DNA of 64,000 bases from Prevotella sp. UBA1705 (GTDB lineage Bacteria; Bacteroidota; Bacteroidia; Bacteroidales; Bacteroidaceae). The stretch spans positions 1-64,000 of the forward strand of contig DCJH01000025.1 in assembly GCA_002317385.1 (NCBI GenBank), in the 5' to 3' direction. The notes beneath the pieces were generated by a model. That model was not told where the DNA came from. It did no database searches and saw nothing but the letters and a program-made list of their open reading frames with translations. Made by a program: the position numbers and the translations under genes. Within the stretch, counting starts at the first letter, position 1. Each line of letters begins with the position of its first letter. This document shows, in pieces, positions 24,858 to 33,701 of this stretch.

Positions 24858-26381
24858 ATGACTTTTCTCACATTATTCGTTGTTATTCCCGTCCTGATGT
24901 TGCTTGGCCTTTGGATTGCCCGCAACGACAGTCAGGTTCGCGGTGTGATGGTCGTGGGCTCGGTGGCTCTGCTGGCCTTGGCTGTCTATCTGGTCTTCGC
25001 CTTCCTCGGTGCTCGCGAGACCATGCCTGCCGAGCAGGTGCCCTTCCTTTTCGGTGACGCCATCCCATGGTTTGAACCCTTACATATATATTACAGGACC
25101 GGTGTAGACGGCGTGGCCGTCGTGATGATTCTGCTTTCGGCCATCATCGTGTTCACCGGAACGTTCGCCTCGTGGCAGCAGCACCCCATGCAGAAGGAGT
25201 ATTTCCTCTGGTTCACGCTGCTCTCCACCGGTGTGTTCGGCTTCTTCATCAGTGAAGACCTTTTCACGATGTTTATGTTCTACGAGGTGGCCCTCATCCC
25301 GATGTATCTGCTCATCGGTGTCTGGGGCACAGGTCCGAAGGAGTATTCGGCCATGAAGCTCACCCTGATGCTCATGGGTGGCTCGGCTCTTCTCGTCATC
25401 GGCATCCTCGGCATCTACTTCTTCAACGGCGAGTTCAGTGGCACATATACCATGGACGTGGTGGCCATTGCGCAGAGCCACTCCATCCCCGTGGCCATCC
25501 AGAAGGTATTCTTCCCGTTCATCTTCATCGGCTTCGGCATCCTTGGCGCGCTGTTCCCCTTCCACACATGGTCGCCCGACGGTCATGCCTCAGCCCCCAC
25601 GGCTGTGTCTATGCTCCACGCCGGCGTGCTCATGAAGCTCGGAGGCTACGGCTGTTTCCGCATCGCCATGTTCCTTCTGCCCGATGCCGCCCGTGAGCTG
25701 GCCTGGATATTCCTTATCCTCACCACCATCTCCGTGGTCTACGGTGCCCTCTCGGCCTGTGTGCAGACCGACCTGAAGTATATCAACGCCTACTCGTCGG
25801 TGTCCCACTGTGGCATGGTGCTCTTCGCCCTGCTCATGATGACACAGACCGCTTGCACCGGCGCCATCCTTCAGATGCTCTCCCACGGCCTGATGACGGC
25901 CCTCTTCTTTGCCGTTATCGGTATGATTTATCACCGCTGCGGCACGCGCGACGTGCGCCGACTGGGTGGACTGATGAAGATTATGCCCTTCCTCGCCGTG
26001 GCCTACGTGGTGGCTGGTCTGGCCAACCTCGGACTCCCGTTGTTCTCTGGTTTCGTGGCCGAGATGAACATTTTCGTGGGTTCGTTCATGGTCAACGACA
26101 CCTTCCACCGCGCCTGCACCATCATCGCCTGTACGTCGATCGTCATCACGGCGGTCTACATCCTGCGCGTGGTGGGCAAGATTCTCTATCAGAAGGTGCC
26201 CGATCAGGACTATTACAAACTCTCTGACGCCTCTTGGGACGAGCGCATCGCCGTGGCAGGACTCATCTTCTGCGTGGCCGGCCTTGGCACATTCCCCCTC
26301 TGGGCACAGAATATTATCAACGATGCCGTGGCTCCAATGGTGCATCACATCATGTCTACCGGAGCGATTGCAGGAATGTAA
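24858..26381 (+). CDS. nuoM: NADH-quinone oxidoreductase subunit M (antiporter-like)
   Basis: The 507-residue subunit has about 14 helices. The conserved glutamate is in MFMFYEVALIPMYLLIGVWG, and LGALFPFHTWSPDGHASAPT carries the histidine/aspartate signature; in most NuoM proteins this reads PFHTWLPDAH, so Ser replaces Leu here. LQMLSHGLMTALFFAVIGMI is also standard. It is one of the three antiporter-like pump units. A 150-base gap with an inverted repeat separates it from nuoN. Confidence 0.95.
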   Translation: MTFLTLFVVIPVLMLLGLWIARNDSQVRGVMVVGSVALLALAVYLVFAFLGARETMPAEQVPFLFGDAIPWFEPLHIYYRTGVDGVAVVMILLSAIIVFTGTFASWQQHPMQKEYFLWFTLLSTGVFGFFISEDLFTMFMFYEVALIPMYLLIGVWGTGPKEYSAMKLTLMLMGGSALLVIGILGIYFFNGEFSGTYTMDVVAIAQSHSIPVAIQKVFFPFIFIGFGILGALFPFHTWSPDGHASAPTAVSMLHAGVLMKLGGYGCFRIAMFLLPDAARELAWIFLILTTISVVYGALSACVQTDLKYINAYSSVSHCGMVLFALLMMTQTACTGAILQMLSHGLMTALFFAVIGMIYHRCGTRDVRRLGGLMKIMPFLAVAYVVAGLANLGLPLFSGFVAEMNIFVGSFMVNDTFHRACTIIACTSIVITAVYILRVVGKILYQKVPDQDYYKLSDASWDERIAVAGLIFCVAGLGTFPLWAQNIINDAVAPMVHHIMSTGAIAGM

Positions 26382-26390
26382 TTCATTTTT

Positions 26391-26513
26391 AGGAGTTAAG
26401 GAGTTAAGGAGATGAGAAGTTAAGACAAATGTCCGTTCAAGGGATATTCTGAGAGACAGACTACCGGCAAGGTAATGTCTTAACTCCATAACTCCCCAAC
26501 TCCTCAACTCCCC
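26391..26513. repeat. Inverted repeat element inside the nuo operon
   Basis: The left arm (26391-26428) is made of AGGAGTTAAGGAGTTAAGGA and similar units, and the right arm (26475-26513) is the inverse, TTAACTCCATAACTCCCCAA and so on. The 46 bases between have no gene. The arms could form a long hairpin in the mRNA between nuoM and nuoN. It resembles other short-unit inverted repeats in this window in plan but not in sequence. Confidence 0.75.
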
Positions 26514-26532
26514 CAAAATAGAAATAAGAAAC

Positions 26533-27999
26533 ATGAATATCGATTATAGTCAGTTTTTAAACATGATTCCGGAGGTCACGCTCATGGCCATCCTTATCAT
26601 TGTATTTCTTGCAGACCTGTTCACGGCACCCCGCGAGGCCGAGTTCAGCCCCCGCAAGTGGTTCAACCCACTTGTAGGCGTGCTCCTGCTGGCCCATATT
26701 CTCATCAACATTTTCCCCGTCGAGGCCACCACGACCTTCGGCGGAATGTATATGACCAATCCCAGCGTGGGCGTCATCAAGACCATCCTGGCCTTCGGCA
26801 CGCTCATCGTCATCATCCAGTCACGCGAGTGGCTGCAGCGTGAGGACACCAACTTCAAGGAGGGAGAGTTCTACGAACTGGTCATCGCCACCCTCATGGG
26901 AATGAATATGATGGTGAGCGCCAACCACTTCCTGCTGTTCTTCCTTGGCCTGGAGATGGCCTCAGTGCCTATGGCCTGCCTCGTGGCCTTCGACAAATAC
27001 CGTCACCATTCGGCCGAGGCCGGTGCCAAGTTCATCCTCACCGCCACCTTCTCAAGTGGCATCATGCTCTACGGCATCAGCTTCCTCTACGCGGCTTGCG
27101 GCACACTCTACTTCGATGATATGGTGGCTCGCCTCACCGCTTCGCCGTTCACCATCCTCGGCATGGTGTTCTTCTTCAGCGGACTGGGCTTCAAGATTTC
27201 TCTCGTGCCGTTCCATTTCTGGACAGCCGACAGCTACCAGGGAGCGCCCACCGCAGTCACCGGCTATCTCAGCGTGGTGTCTAAGGGTGCCGCAGCCTTC
27301 GCACTCTGCTCCATATTGATGAAGGTTTTCGCCCCGATGGTGGAATACTGGCAGTATATGCTGATGATTGTCATCGTGCTTTCCATCACCATTGCCAACC
27401 TCTTTGCCATCCATCAGCAGGATCTCAAGCGATTCATGGCCTTCAGTTCCATCTCTCAGGCCGGCTACATCATGCTGGCCGTGGTGGGCAATTCGGCCAT
27501 GGGCCTCACCGCCCTGAGCTACTACGTGCTCATCTATGTGGTGGCCAACCTCGCCGTCTTCGCCATCATCGCCTCGGTGGAGGAGCATAACGGCGGCACG
27601 GTGCGCATGGATTCCTACAACGGATTCTACCAGACCAACCCGCGTCTGTCGTTCATCATGACCATCGCGCTGTTCTCCCTGGGTGGCATTCCGCCGTTTG
27701 CCGGCATGTTCTCCAAGTTCTTCGCGTTCATGGCCGCGGTCAACGGCGCGCAGATTTCCACCACGATGGGAGCCACCATCTATGCCGTGGTGTTCATCGC
27801 CTTGGTCAACACTGTCATCAGCTTGTACTACTATCTTCTCATTGTGAAGGCCATGTATATCAAGCACAACGACCATCCGCTGCCCACGTTCCAGAGTCAC
27901 GTCAACACCAAGCTGGCCCTCGCCATCTGCACCCTCGGCATCGTTGCCTTTGGTGTGCTGAGCTACGTGTACAACTGGATCTACGCCGCTGCTGTTTAA
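26533..27999 (+). CDS. nuoN: NADH-quinone oxidoreductase subunit N (antiporter-like)
   Basis: The 488-residue subunit has about 14 helices. FFLGLEMASVPMACLVAFDK holds the conserved pumping glutamate; the lysines of LKRFMAFSSISQAGYIML and the segment KISLVPFHFWTADSYQGAPT match the family (PFHxWxxDVYEGAPT, here DSYQGAPT, with Gln for the usual Glu). It is the last nuo gene; no nuoE, nuoF or nuoG is found before or after it. A terminator follows 70 bases downstream. Confidence 0.95.
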   Translation: MNIDYSQFLNMIPEVTLMAILIIVFLADLFTAPREAEFSPRKWFNPLVGVLLLAHILINIFPVEATTTFGGMYMTNPSVGVIKTILAFGTLIVIIQSREWLQREDTNFKEGEFYELVIATLMGMNMMVSANHFLLFFLGLEMASVPMACLVAFDKYRHHSAEAGAKFILTATFSSGIMLYGISFLYAACGTLYFDDMVARLTASPFTILGMVFFFSGLGFKISLVPFHFWTADSYQGAPTAVTGYLSVVSKGAAAFALCSILMKVFAPMVEYWQYMLMIVIVLSITIANLFAIHQQDLKRFMAFSSISQAGYIMLAVVGNSAMGLTALSYYVLIYVVANLAVFAIIASVEEHNGGTVRMDSYNGFYQTNPRLSFIMTIALFSLGGIPPFAGMFSKFFAFMAAVNGAQISTTMGATIYAVVFIALVNTVISLYYYLLIVKAMYIKHNDHPLPTFQSHVNTKLALAICTLGIVAFGVLSYVYNWIYAAAV

Positions 28000-28068
28000 G
28001 CATTCCCATCCTGTCCCTTCCCCTTGTGGAGGGACCAACCATAACGGGCTTTCTGCCTCAATCCAAGT

Positions 28069-28106
28069 CATAGCCATCCTTACAAGGGGTGGCTATGGCT
28101 TTTTTC
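28069..28106 (+). terminator. Terminator of the nuo operon
   Basis: CATAGCCATCC pairs with GGTGGCTATG (one mismatch or wobble) around the loop TTACAAGG and is followed by GCTTTTTTC. It lies 70 bases after the nuoN stop. Confidence 0.8.
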
Positions 28107-28429
28107 TACACGGCCTCTCCCCCTGCCCCCTCCCCCGAAGGGAGGGGAAAAATGACCGAAACACCCTCTTCTGCCGATTGCAATATCTACCGCATAGTAG
28201 GGACATGCCCCGTGCATGTCCCTACTATTCCCCCTCCATTCCTCAGCAAACAAAGGGTGACTCAGGCATATTACTCCCCTCCCTCTGGGGGAGGGGTAAT
28301 GGGGAGAGGCTGTGGAGGTTTTATGGCTTATATATTCCTCCATTGAGATGACTACCTAAACGTCTTGCCTTTACTACCTAATCGCGTGGCGATTAGTACC
28401 GAATCTAATGGGGATTAGGGCCTCATGGC
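28107..28429. repeat. Repeat cluster after the nuo operon
   Basis: No gene is seen. The stretch holds CTCCCCCTGCCCCCTCCCCC (28112-28131) with its inverse GGGAGGGG, the best palindrome of the GGACATGC family (arms of 14 bases at 28195-28208 and 28214-28227), a second CTCCCTCTGGGGGAGGGG copy (28277-28294), and a GGTAGTAA-family element (28350-28425) with GATTAGTACC and GGGGATTAGGGCCTCATGGC, almost the same as 14840-14870. Confidence 0.7.
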
Positions 28430-28468
28430 AAAAAAATATCCGGCCCCGCATTCACATGCAAGACCGGA
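28430..28468 (-). terminator. Terminator of the SusCD/thioredoxin operon
   Basis: On the minus strand, TCCGGTCTTGC pairs with GCGGGGCCGGA (11 pairs, three G-U) and is followed by TATTTTTTTGCC. It lies 33 bases after the thioredoxin-like gene, the last gene of the operon. Confidence 0.85.
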
Positions 28469-28500
28469 CTGATGTATATAAAGAGAGAGAATATTTCGGA

Positions 28501-29637
28501 TTATTCGGCCTTGTCGAACAAGGCTGACAGGCGGGCGGCAAGGTCTTCGCCACGCAGGTTCTGGGCAATGATGATGCCGTCGGGGCCGATGAGCAGCGTG
28601 CAGGGGATACCGCTGATGCCGTAGAGATTGGCGGCGGCGCAGTTCCACGCCTTCAGGTCGGAGAGTTGGGGCCACGGCAACTGCATGTCGTGGATGGCTT
28701 TGAGCCAACTCTCGCGACGGTTGTCGAGCGAGACCCCCACCACGTTGAATCCCATTGCATGGTATTTCTCATAGAGCGCCCTCACGTTGGGCATCTCGGC
28801 ACGGCAGGGGCCGCACCAGCTGCCCCAGAAATCTACCAGCGTGTATTTGCCCTGGCCTACATAGTCGGACAGCCGGCGCACGGTGCCCGTGGTGTCGGGC
28901 ATCTCGAAATCGGTGAACTTCTGCCCGGGCTCGCGTCGCTCGGCGGCCTTCAGACTCTCCAAAGGACGGGCGGCGAGTGGCGACATGGCAAACTCGTCGG
29001 TCATGCGCGAGCGCAACTTCTGCAGTTCTTCCTTGGAGAAATAGATGTAGTTTCGGGCGAAATAGTAGGCTCCCACCACGTTGTCGCAATGGGCAAGAAC
29101 AAAGTTTTTGTCGAACGAGAGCTGCTTCTGCTGGTCCGACTCAATCTCCTTCTCCAAGGCCTCCCGGCGCGTGGCCGTGGTCTTCTCGTCGCTATATTCC
29201 GCATATTTCTTGTTCAACGCCTCGCGCGAAGGCACTCCCGACGCGGCCAACTCCTGCTCGTAGGTGGCGAAGAGCGCCTGACGGCTGCCGCCTCTCACCA
29301 GCAGACTGCCCTTGGAGGCGCTGACCACGGTGCGCGAATCGTCGCCCAGCACGATGTTGGCCCGCAGGTTGAGCTTCGGGTCGGCACAGTAGATGGTGCA
29401 GAGCGTCGGCCCGTCGACGGTGCCGCGCAGAGTGAGCCGGCCGTTGACAACCCTGGCCGAGTCGAGGTTGGGCACCTCTTCCATGGCCATGGGGCGTATC
29501 TTGAACATCAGCCCGTTGTAGGCCTTGAGGCCATATCCGGCCACCACATAGTTTACTTTGGCAGCCCAGACGCTGCCTGCCACCACCGCCATCAGGGCTA
29601 AGGAGGCCAGGCGCTTATTCCATTGCATACGCTTCAT
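28501..29637 (-). CDS. TlpA/ResA-like thioredoxin with N-terminal DUF4369-like domain
   Basis: The 378-residue protein has a signal sequence (LASLALMAVVAGSVWA, cut near residue 25). The middle (about 30-140) has the beta-rich pattern of DUF4369, common in Bacteroidetes redoxins. The C-terminal AhpC/TSA-like domain (about 240-378) has FWGSWCGPCRAEMP with the redox cysteines 275 and 278, and GISGIPCTLLIGPDG with the cis-proline. It should work in the periplasm or at the membrane, as a thiol reductant or oxidant. It is the last gene of the SusCD operon, 2 bases after the PKD-like gene. TlpA-like genes are often found in such operons, but their substrate is unclear. An ATG three codons in is an alternative start. 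Confidence 0.88.
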   Translation of the reverse strand: MKRMQWNKRLASLALMAVVAGSVWAAKVNYVVAGYGLKAYNGLMFKIRPMAMEEVPNLDSARVVNGRLTLRGTVDGPTLCTIYCADPKLNLRANIVLGDDSRTVVSASKGSLLVRGGSRQALFATYEQELAASGVPSREALNKKYAEYSDEKTTATRREALEKEIESDQQKQLSFDKNFVLAHCDNVVGAYYFARNYIYFSKEELQKLRSRMTDEFAMSPLAARPLESLKAAERREPGQKFTDFEMPDTTGTVRRLSDYVGQGKYTLVDFWGSWCGPCRAEMPNVRALYEKYHAMGFNVVGVSLDNRRESWLKAIHDMQLPWPQLSDLKAWNCAAANLYGISGIPCTLLIGPDGIIIAQNLRGEDLAARLSALFDKAE

Positions 29638-29639
29638 GA

Positions 29640-31187
29640 TTAATGATCGATAGCCGTCACCGACGGATAGACTTCGCGCGAGGTGAGGGTGTTGGAGAGA
29701 TAGTTCACGCCTTTGAGCTTGCCGGTGCCCGAAACGGTGTGGACTGGGTTGCCCACGGGCTCTCCGCCCACCATGCGATACATGTAGAGTTTATAGCTGT
29801 TGCCCGTCTGGGTGCCCACGATGAGATAGTCGAAGGCATCGCTGCCCTTGAGGAATCGGTTGCTCAGATAGGTGATTTTCTCGCCCGCGGGCAGGCCCTG
29901 GAACGCGAGTTTCTTCTCGGGGTTGACGCCCATGAAGTCGAAACTATACACCACATTGTTGTCTACGCCATAGGCTATGGTAGCCTGCAGACCGTTGGCC
30001 GCATATTCCGTGGCATGGGCCAGGTGGCTGTTGGGGTCTACCTTCACCACTTTGACCATGGAAGGCATCTTCGAACTGGAGTCGACGATGTAGATCACCT
30101 TCTTCGAGGGGTCTGTGCGGTCTTGCAGAAGGAAGAACACTCGCTCCTGGTCTACGGTAGACACGCCGGCAAAGAGGCAGTCGTAGTTGGTGTTGGTCGT
30201 GGGATATCCCTCGACCTCGCTGCCCACTTCGGCATACGCATTGTTGATGCCGTTGAAGGCCATGCTATGCGTATTGTCGTCCCAATAGACGATGCCGCCG
30301 CGCGCCTCGATGGAGCTCACCACATGGGTGCTGCCTCCGTTGCCCCGCGACTCGCCCGTGGTGCCGTCGGCTCCGCGTGCGTCGCGGCCGTAGTAGGCAC
30401 TGTAGACGCCCTTGTTGGTTACCAGATAGCCGTCGAAATAGCCCTGCACGGTGCGATAAGGCACCTCTCCGGCCACCGGCTCATAGTGGCAGGTGGTCTC
30501 ATCTTTCACCGTCTTGCAGTCCATGGAACGAATCCATCTCACCAGGTTTTTGTCGGTGATGATGTTGATGGTGTTGGTCAAGTCGCCCGCCTGAGTCTCT
30601 TCGTTGAGGTAGGGCTGGCCGTAGCTGATGTCTACGCTCACCGGTTTGCCGGGCACCGCCTTGCCCTGATGCTCGGCAATGACGTTGGCGTAGGTCTGCT
30701 GGCGCACCGTGTTGAAGATGTCGTAGTCGGTGTTTCCGTCGGCGGTCTCCTTGAGGATCACGAATCCCTGAGACAACACCGACGACACATAGACCGTGGT
30801 AGACAGTTGCTGGCTGTAGCCCGTCGACTTGGAGCGGGCCGTAAAGATGAACACATAGCTGCCATCGGCCAGCGAAACTGGGTATGCCAGATTCTTCTCC
30901 GAGCCGATTTTCGAGGGGATAACCTCCTGAGTCACACCGTTGCGGCTCATGTTGATCTGGCGCGGGTCGTAGTAGGTCCACTCATATTCCATGTCGGAGG
31001 CATCGAAACTCGACACCACCTGCGGCTCGATCTTGAGCACCTCGTTGTTGAACGAGGTAACCATGTAGGTCTGCTCCAGCCCACTGATGGTGATGCCCAT
31101 GCTGGGGTCGCCATAGGTGGAGTCGTCCTTGATGCACGACGACAGCGCGAAGGCTGCCACGAGGAATAGCAAATATATCTTTTTCAT
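29640..31187 (-). CDS. PKD-like family surface lipoprotein
   Basis: The 515-residue protein begins with a lipoprotein signal (MKKIYLLFLVAAFALSSC, acylated Cys18). The PKD-like family assignment rests on the N-terminal part (LEQTYMVTSFNNEVLKIEPQ and VSSFDASDMEYEWTYYDP) and on its position after a DUF4843 gene. The long C-terminal part may be beta-propeller-like, with repeated short strands and YxxD/G turns. It should be anchored to the outer membrane, facing outwards like SusE/SusF, and may bind the substrate of the SusC/SusD transporter. It lies 27 bases after the DUF4843 gene. Confidence 0.7.
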   Translation of the reverse strand: MKKIYLLFLVAAFALSSCIKDDSTYGDPSMGITISGLEQTYMVTSFNNEVLKIEPQVVSSFDASDMEYEWTYYDPRQINMSRNGVTQEVIPSKIGSEKNLAYPVSLADGSYVFIFTARSKSTGYSQQLSTTVYVSSVLSQGFVILKETADGNTDYDIFNTVRQQTYANVIAEHQGKAVPGKPVSVDISYGQPYLNEETQAGDLTNTINIITDKNLVRWIRSMDCKTVKDETTCHYEPVAGEVPYRTVQGYFDGYLVTNKGVYSAYYGRDARGADGTTGESRGNGGSTHVVSSIEARGGIVYWDDNTHSMAFNGINNAYAEVGSEVEGYPTTNTNYDCLFAGVSTVDQERVFFLLQDRTDPSKKVIYIVDSSSKMPSMVKVVKVDPNSHLAHATEYAANGLQATIAYGVDNNVVYSFDFMGVNPEKKLAFQGLPAGEKITYLSNRFLKGSDAFDYLIVGTQTGNSYKLYMYRMVGGEPVGNPVHTVSGTGKLKGVNYLSNTLTSREVYPSVTAIDH

Positions 31188-31214
31188 GTCTGAACGTTTT
31201 AGATGATGGGGTTT

Positions 31215-31982
31215 TTACCAGTTGGTGAAGATTACCAGCGTGCCGTCGGCCTCGCTCAGAGGCGGTAGGCCCTGAGCCTTGCGCTGGGCGTTCTCCGCAT
31301 TGAGCAGCTTCTGGAATTTGCCGGTGAGGAATCGCAGGTACGACTGGTCGGCCGTATAGTTGGCCACGCCCAGCTGCTGCAGATATTCCTCATCCCAGCG
31401 TGCCGAGGAGTGATCGATCATGAACTGATGCTTCACCGGGCCATACTGTCCGAAGATATAGTCCATGAGATAGCTCCAGCTGTCGGGCTTCGTAAGCCTG
31501 TTCGACAGCGTGATGAGCTTGTAGCTCAGTTCCTTGTAGCCGGGCACGAAGGTGCCGTTGTCTTTCACCTCCACGCGCAGACAGTAGTTCTGCTCGGTCA
31601 GCGAGGCATCCTTGAGCACGATGATGGGCACGCGAGCCGTGATCTCGCCGGCCTTGATCACCATCCAGGGCTTATACACGGGGTCGGAGAAATCCACATA
31701 ATGCTTGCCGGCTACGGCATCGAGCTGCCCCGACGGGGTCTGCTTCAGCTCGAACGCGCGGTCCTTGTCAGACACAAATCCGAGAGTATGCACCTTGACC
31801 CACACGGTATCGCGGGTCAGGGCCTTCTTGTAGATGAACGAATAGTTCATCAGGGAGTCACCCCTGTTGTCGTAGTTGAAGTTGAGCCGGGCCTGAGGGT
31901 CACTATATAGAGGCAAATCTTTCTCGCAAGACGATAGCGCTGCCACGGCGAGAAAACCGAAAATGGCCAAATATTTCTTCAT
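31215..31982 (-). CDS. DUF4843 lipoprotein
   Basis: The 255-residue protein has the lipobox AALSSC (Cys19) at the end of MKKYLAIFGFLAVAALSSC. The following sequence (LYSDPQARLNFNY, the V-W-V-K-V-H-T-L-G segment, and HYVDFSDPVY) fits DUF4843, a family that always sits beside susC/susD genes. The order susC, susD, DUF4843, PKD-like lipoprotein is a recurrent operon plan in Bacteroidetes. It should be a surface-exposed accessory of the uptake system. The ligand is unknown. Confidence 0.8.
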   Translation of the reverse strand: MKKYLAIFGFLAVAALSSCEKDLPLYSDPQARLNFNYDNRGDSLMNYSFIYKKALTRDTVWVKVHTLGFVSDKDRAFELKQTPSGQLDAVAGKHYVDFSDPVYKPWMVIKAGEITARVPIIVLKDASLTEQNYCLRVEVKDNGTFVPGYKELSYKLITLSNRLTKPDSWSYLMDYIFGQYGPVKHQFMIDHSSARWDEEYLQQLGVANYTADQSYLRFLTGKFQKLLNAENAQRKAQGLPPLSEADGTLVIFTNW

Positions 31983-31994
31983 ATAGCGGGTGTG

Positions 31995-33578
31995 TTATTT
32001 GGTTGATAAATTAGGATCGAACTCCGTGGCGGGCAGTGGCAACACATACTGGTCGTCGGCCATACTGCCGTAGGCGAAGAAGAGCTCTGAGTTGCCGAGG
32101 CGCTTGTCGGTGTAGAACATCACGCCCTCGCCATAGAACTCGCGGCGATACTCATTGACCACCTCGGCCTGCAACTCCTCCATCGATCCGAAATCGGTGG
32201 TCACGTTCACGTTGTGCGACTCCATATAGGTCTTGTAGAGCTCGTTGCCCTCGGCCAGATTCGGGGTGCACTCCATGGCGATGAGATAGATTTCCGACAG
32301 GCGCAGCAGCGGCATAATCTGGAGTTTGGTGCGCAGAATGTTGAGGTCGGAGACGTTGGCCGGATTGTAGTAATACTTCTTGATGGTGGGATAGCTCTCG
32401 TTGGCATTGTCGGTGGTGTTGCGTTCCCACACGTTGAGATACCGGTTGTTGCTCGAAGTGTTCTGTCCTTCGTAGAGCTGCTCGTCGAGCATGGAGGGCG
32501 TCACGTGCACCGTGCGGTCGGGAGAGATGCTGGTCGAGGCATCGCCGCCGATGGTGTTGATGGAGTAGTCGAGCAGTTTGTTGTTGCCCAGGGCAAACAG
32601 ACACTCGCTCGGCAGGGCGTAGTAGCGGTTGCGAATGTCGTCGACGCCCGAGAGGCTGATAACCTTCTGCCCATCGATGGTGGCATCGATGATCTGCTTG
32701 GCCTCCGCGTAGGCCTTGGCCTTATCGCCGATATAGAGATAGAGGCGGGCCTTGATACCCTTCACTGCCCAGTAGTTCATGCGCATCTGACGGTACATCA
32801 GGAAATCGTCGTCTACGGGTTGCACGCCCGTCTCCTCGCCGTTGAGCTGGCCGAAGGTATATTTCATCACGGGGTCGTGCTGCTTGAGCAGTCCCTCGGC
32901 ATAGTCGAGGTCGGCCAGGAGCTTCTTCACGTATTCGTCGAAGCCATAGTAGGCCGGAAACTGCGTGAGGCTCACGCTCTCGGCGTAGGGCAGCGCCACG
33001 GTGCGCTCGGCATGCTGCGGCATCTGCCCGAAGAGGCGGAGCACGTCCAGCTGGCAGTAGGCGCGGATGGCATGGGCCTCGGCACTGACAATGTTGCGAG
33101 CCTGCTCGCTGCTGATAGAGGTCTTGTCGGCATCGAGATGCTTAATGATCATGTTGCTCTGGGCAATGACATTGAAGAGCCCGGCGTAGATATCCTTGAT
33201 AGCTGCGCGGGCCTCATCGCCCGTGTAGTTGTGGTTGTAGAACTGGATGAGATAGGGTGTGCCCTGATAAGACGGCTCCTCCCAGAGGCAGTCGAGCATC
33301 TCCAGGTCGGTCATGGTGAGCCTGCGGCCGTAGCAATTCTGGTCGGCCATGGCGGTGTAGCAGCCGGCCAGGGCTTCACGATAGCCCTTGTAGCTGGTGA
33401 AGAGGTCCTTCTCTCGCTCTTCGGAGGTGGGCTGCACGTCGAGCCAGTCGGAGCACGACGTGAGGGTAAACACGCTGCAGGCCAGCAGGGCCAGGGCCAC
33501 GAGGGCGCGGTGGCAGGTGCCCGTCCGGTGGGAAGCAGGCTGCACGGTCGTCATACGATGATATATATGGTGTGTCAT
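31995..33578 (-). CDS. SusD/RagB-family nutrient-binding lipoprotein
   Basis: The 527-residue protein has an unusually long N-terminus before the lipobox (LTSC near residue 42), so the ATG at residue 9 (33554) may be the true start. The mature part begins SDWLDVQPTSEEREKDLFTS, the classic SusD opening, and contains TPR-like helices (for example YREALAGCYTAMADQN) and the C-terminal RREFYGEGVMFYTDKR motif (typical RxxEFxgEGxrxfDlkR). SusD proteins close over the matching SusC channel as a lid. It lies 12 bases before the DUF4843 gene. Confidence 0.92.
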   Translation of the reverse strand: MTHHIYHRMTTVQPASHRTGTCHRALVALALLACSVFTLTSCSDWLDVQPTSEEREKDLFTSYKGYREALAGCYTAMADQNCYGRRLTMTDLEMLDCLWEEPSYQGTPYLIQFYNHNYTGDEARAAIKDIYAGLFNVIAQSNMIIKHLDADKTSISSEQARNIVSAEAHAIRAYCQLDVLRLFGQMPQHAERTVALPYAESVSLTQFPAYYGFDEYVKKLLADLDYAEGLLKQHDPVMKYTFGQLNGEETGVQPVDDDFLMYRQMRMNYWAVKGIKARLYLYIGDKAKAYAEAKQIIDATIDGQKVISLSGVDDIRNRYYALPSECLFALGNNKLLDYSINTIGGDASTSISPDRTVHVTPSMLDEQLYEGQNTSSNNRYLNVWERNTTDNANESYPTIKKYYYNPANVSDLNILRTKLQIMPLLRLSEIYLIAMECTPNLAEGNELYKTYMESHNVNVTTDFGSMEELQAEVVNEYRREFYGEGVMFYTDKRLGNSELFFAYGSMADDQYVLPLPATEFDPNLSTK

Positions 33579-33701
33579 ATTCTGTATTCTTTGAATGGTT
33601 CTCTTATTTCGTTGGTCTCAGAGTTGATGGTTTTGCCCTTCCGGCCCAGGGCTCGACGCCCCAGTGCTTCTATGGGGAGGCAGGGTCGGAGGCGTGGCGT
33701 T

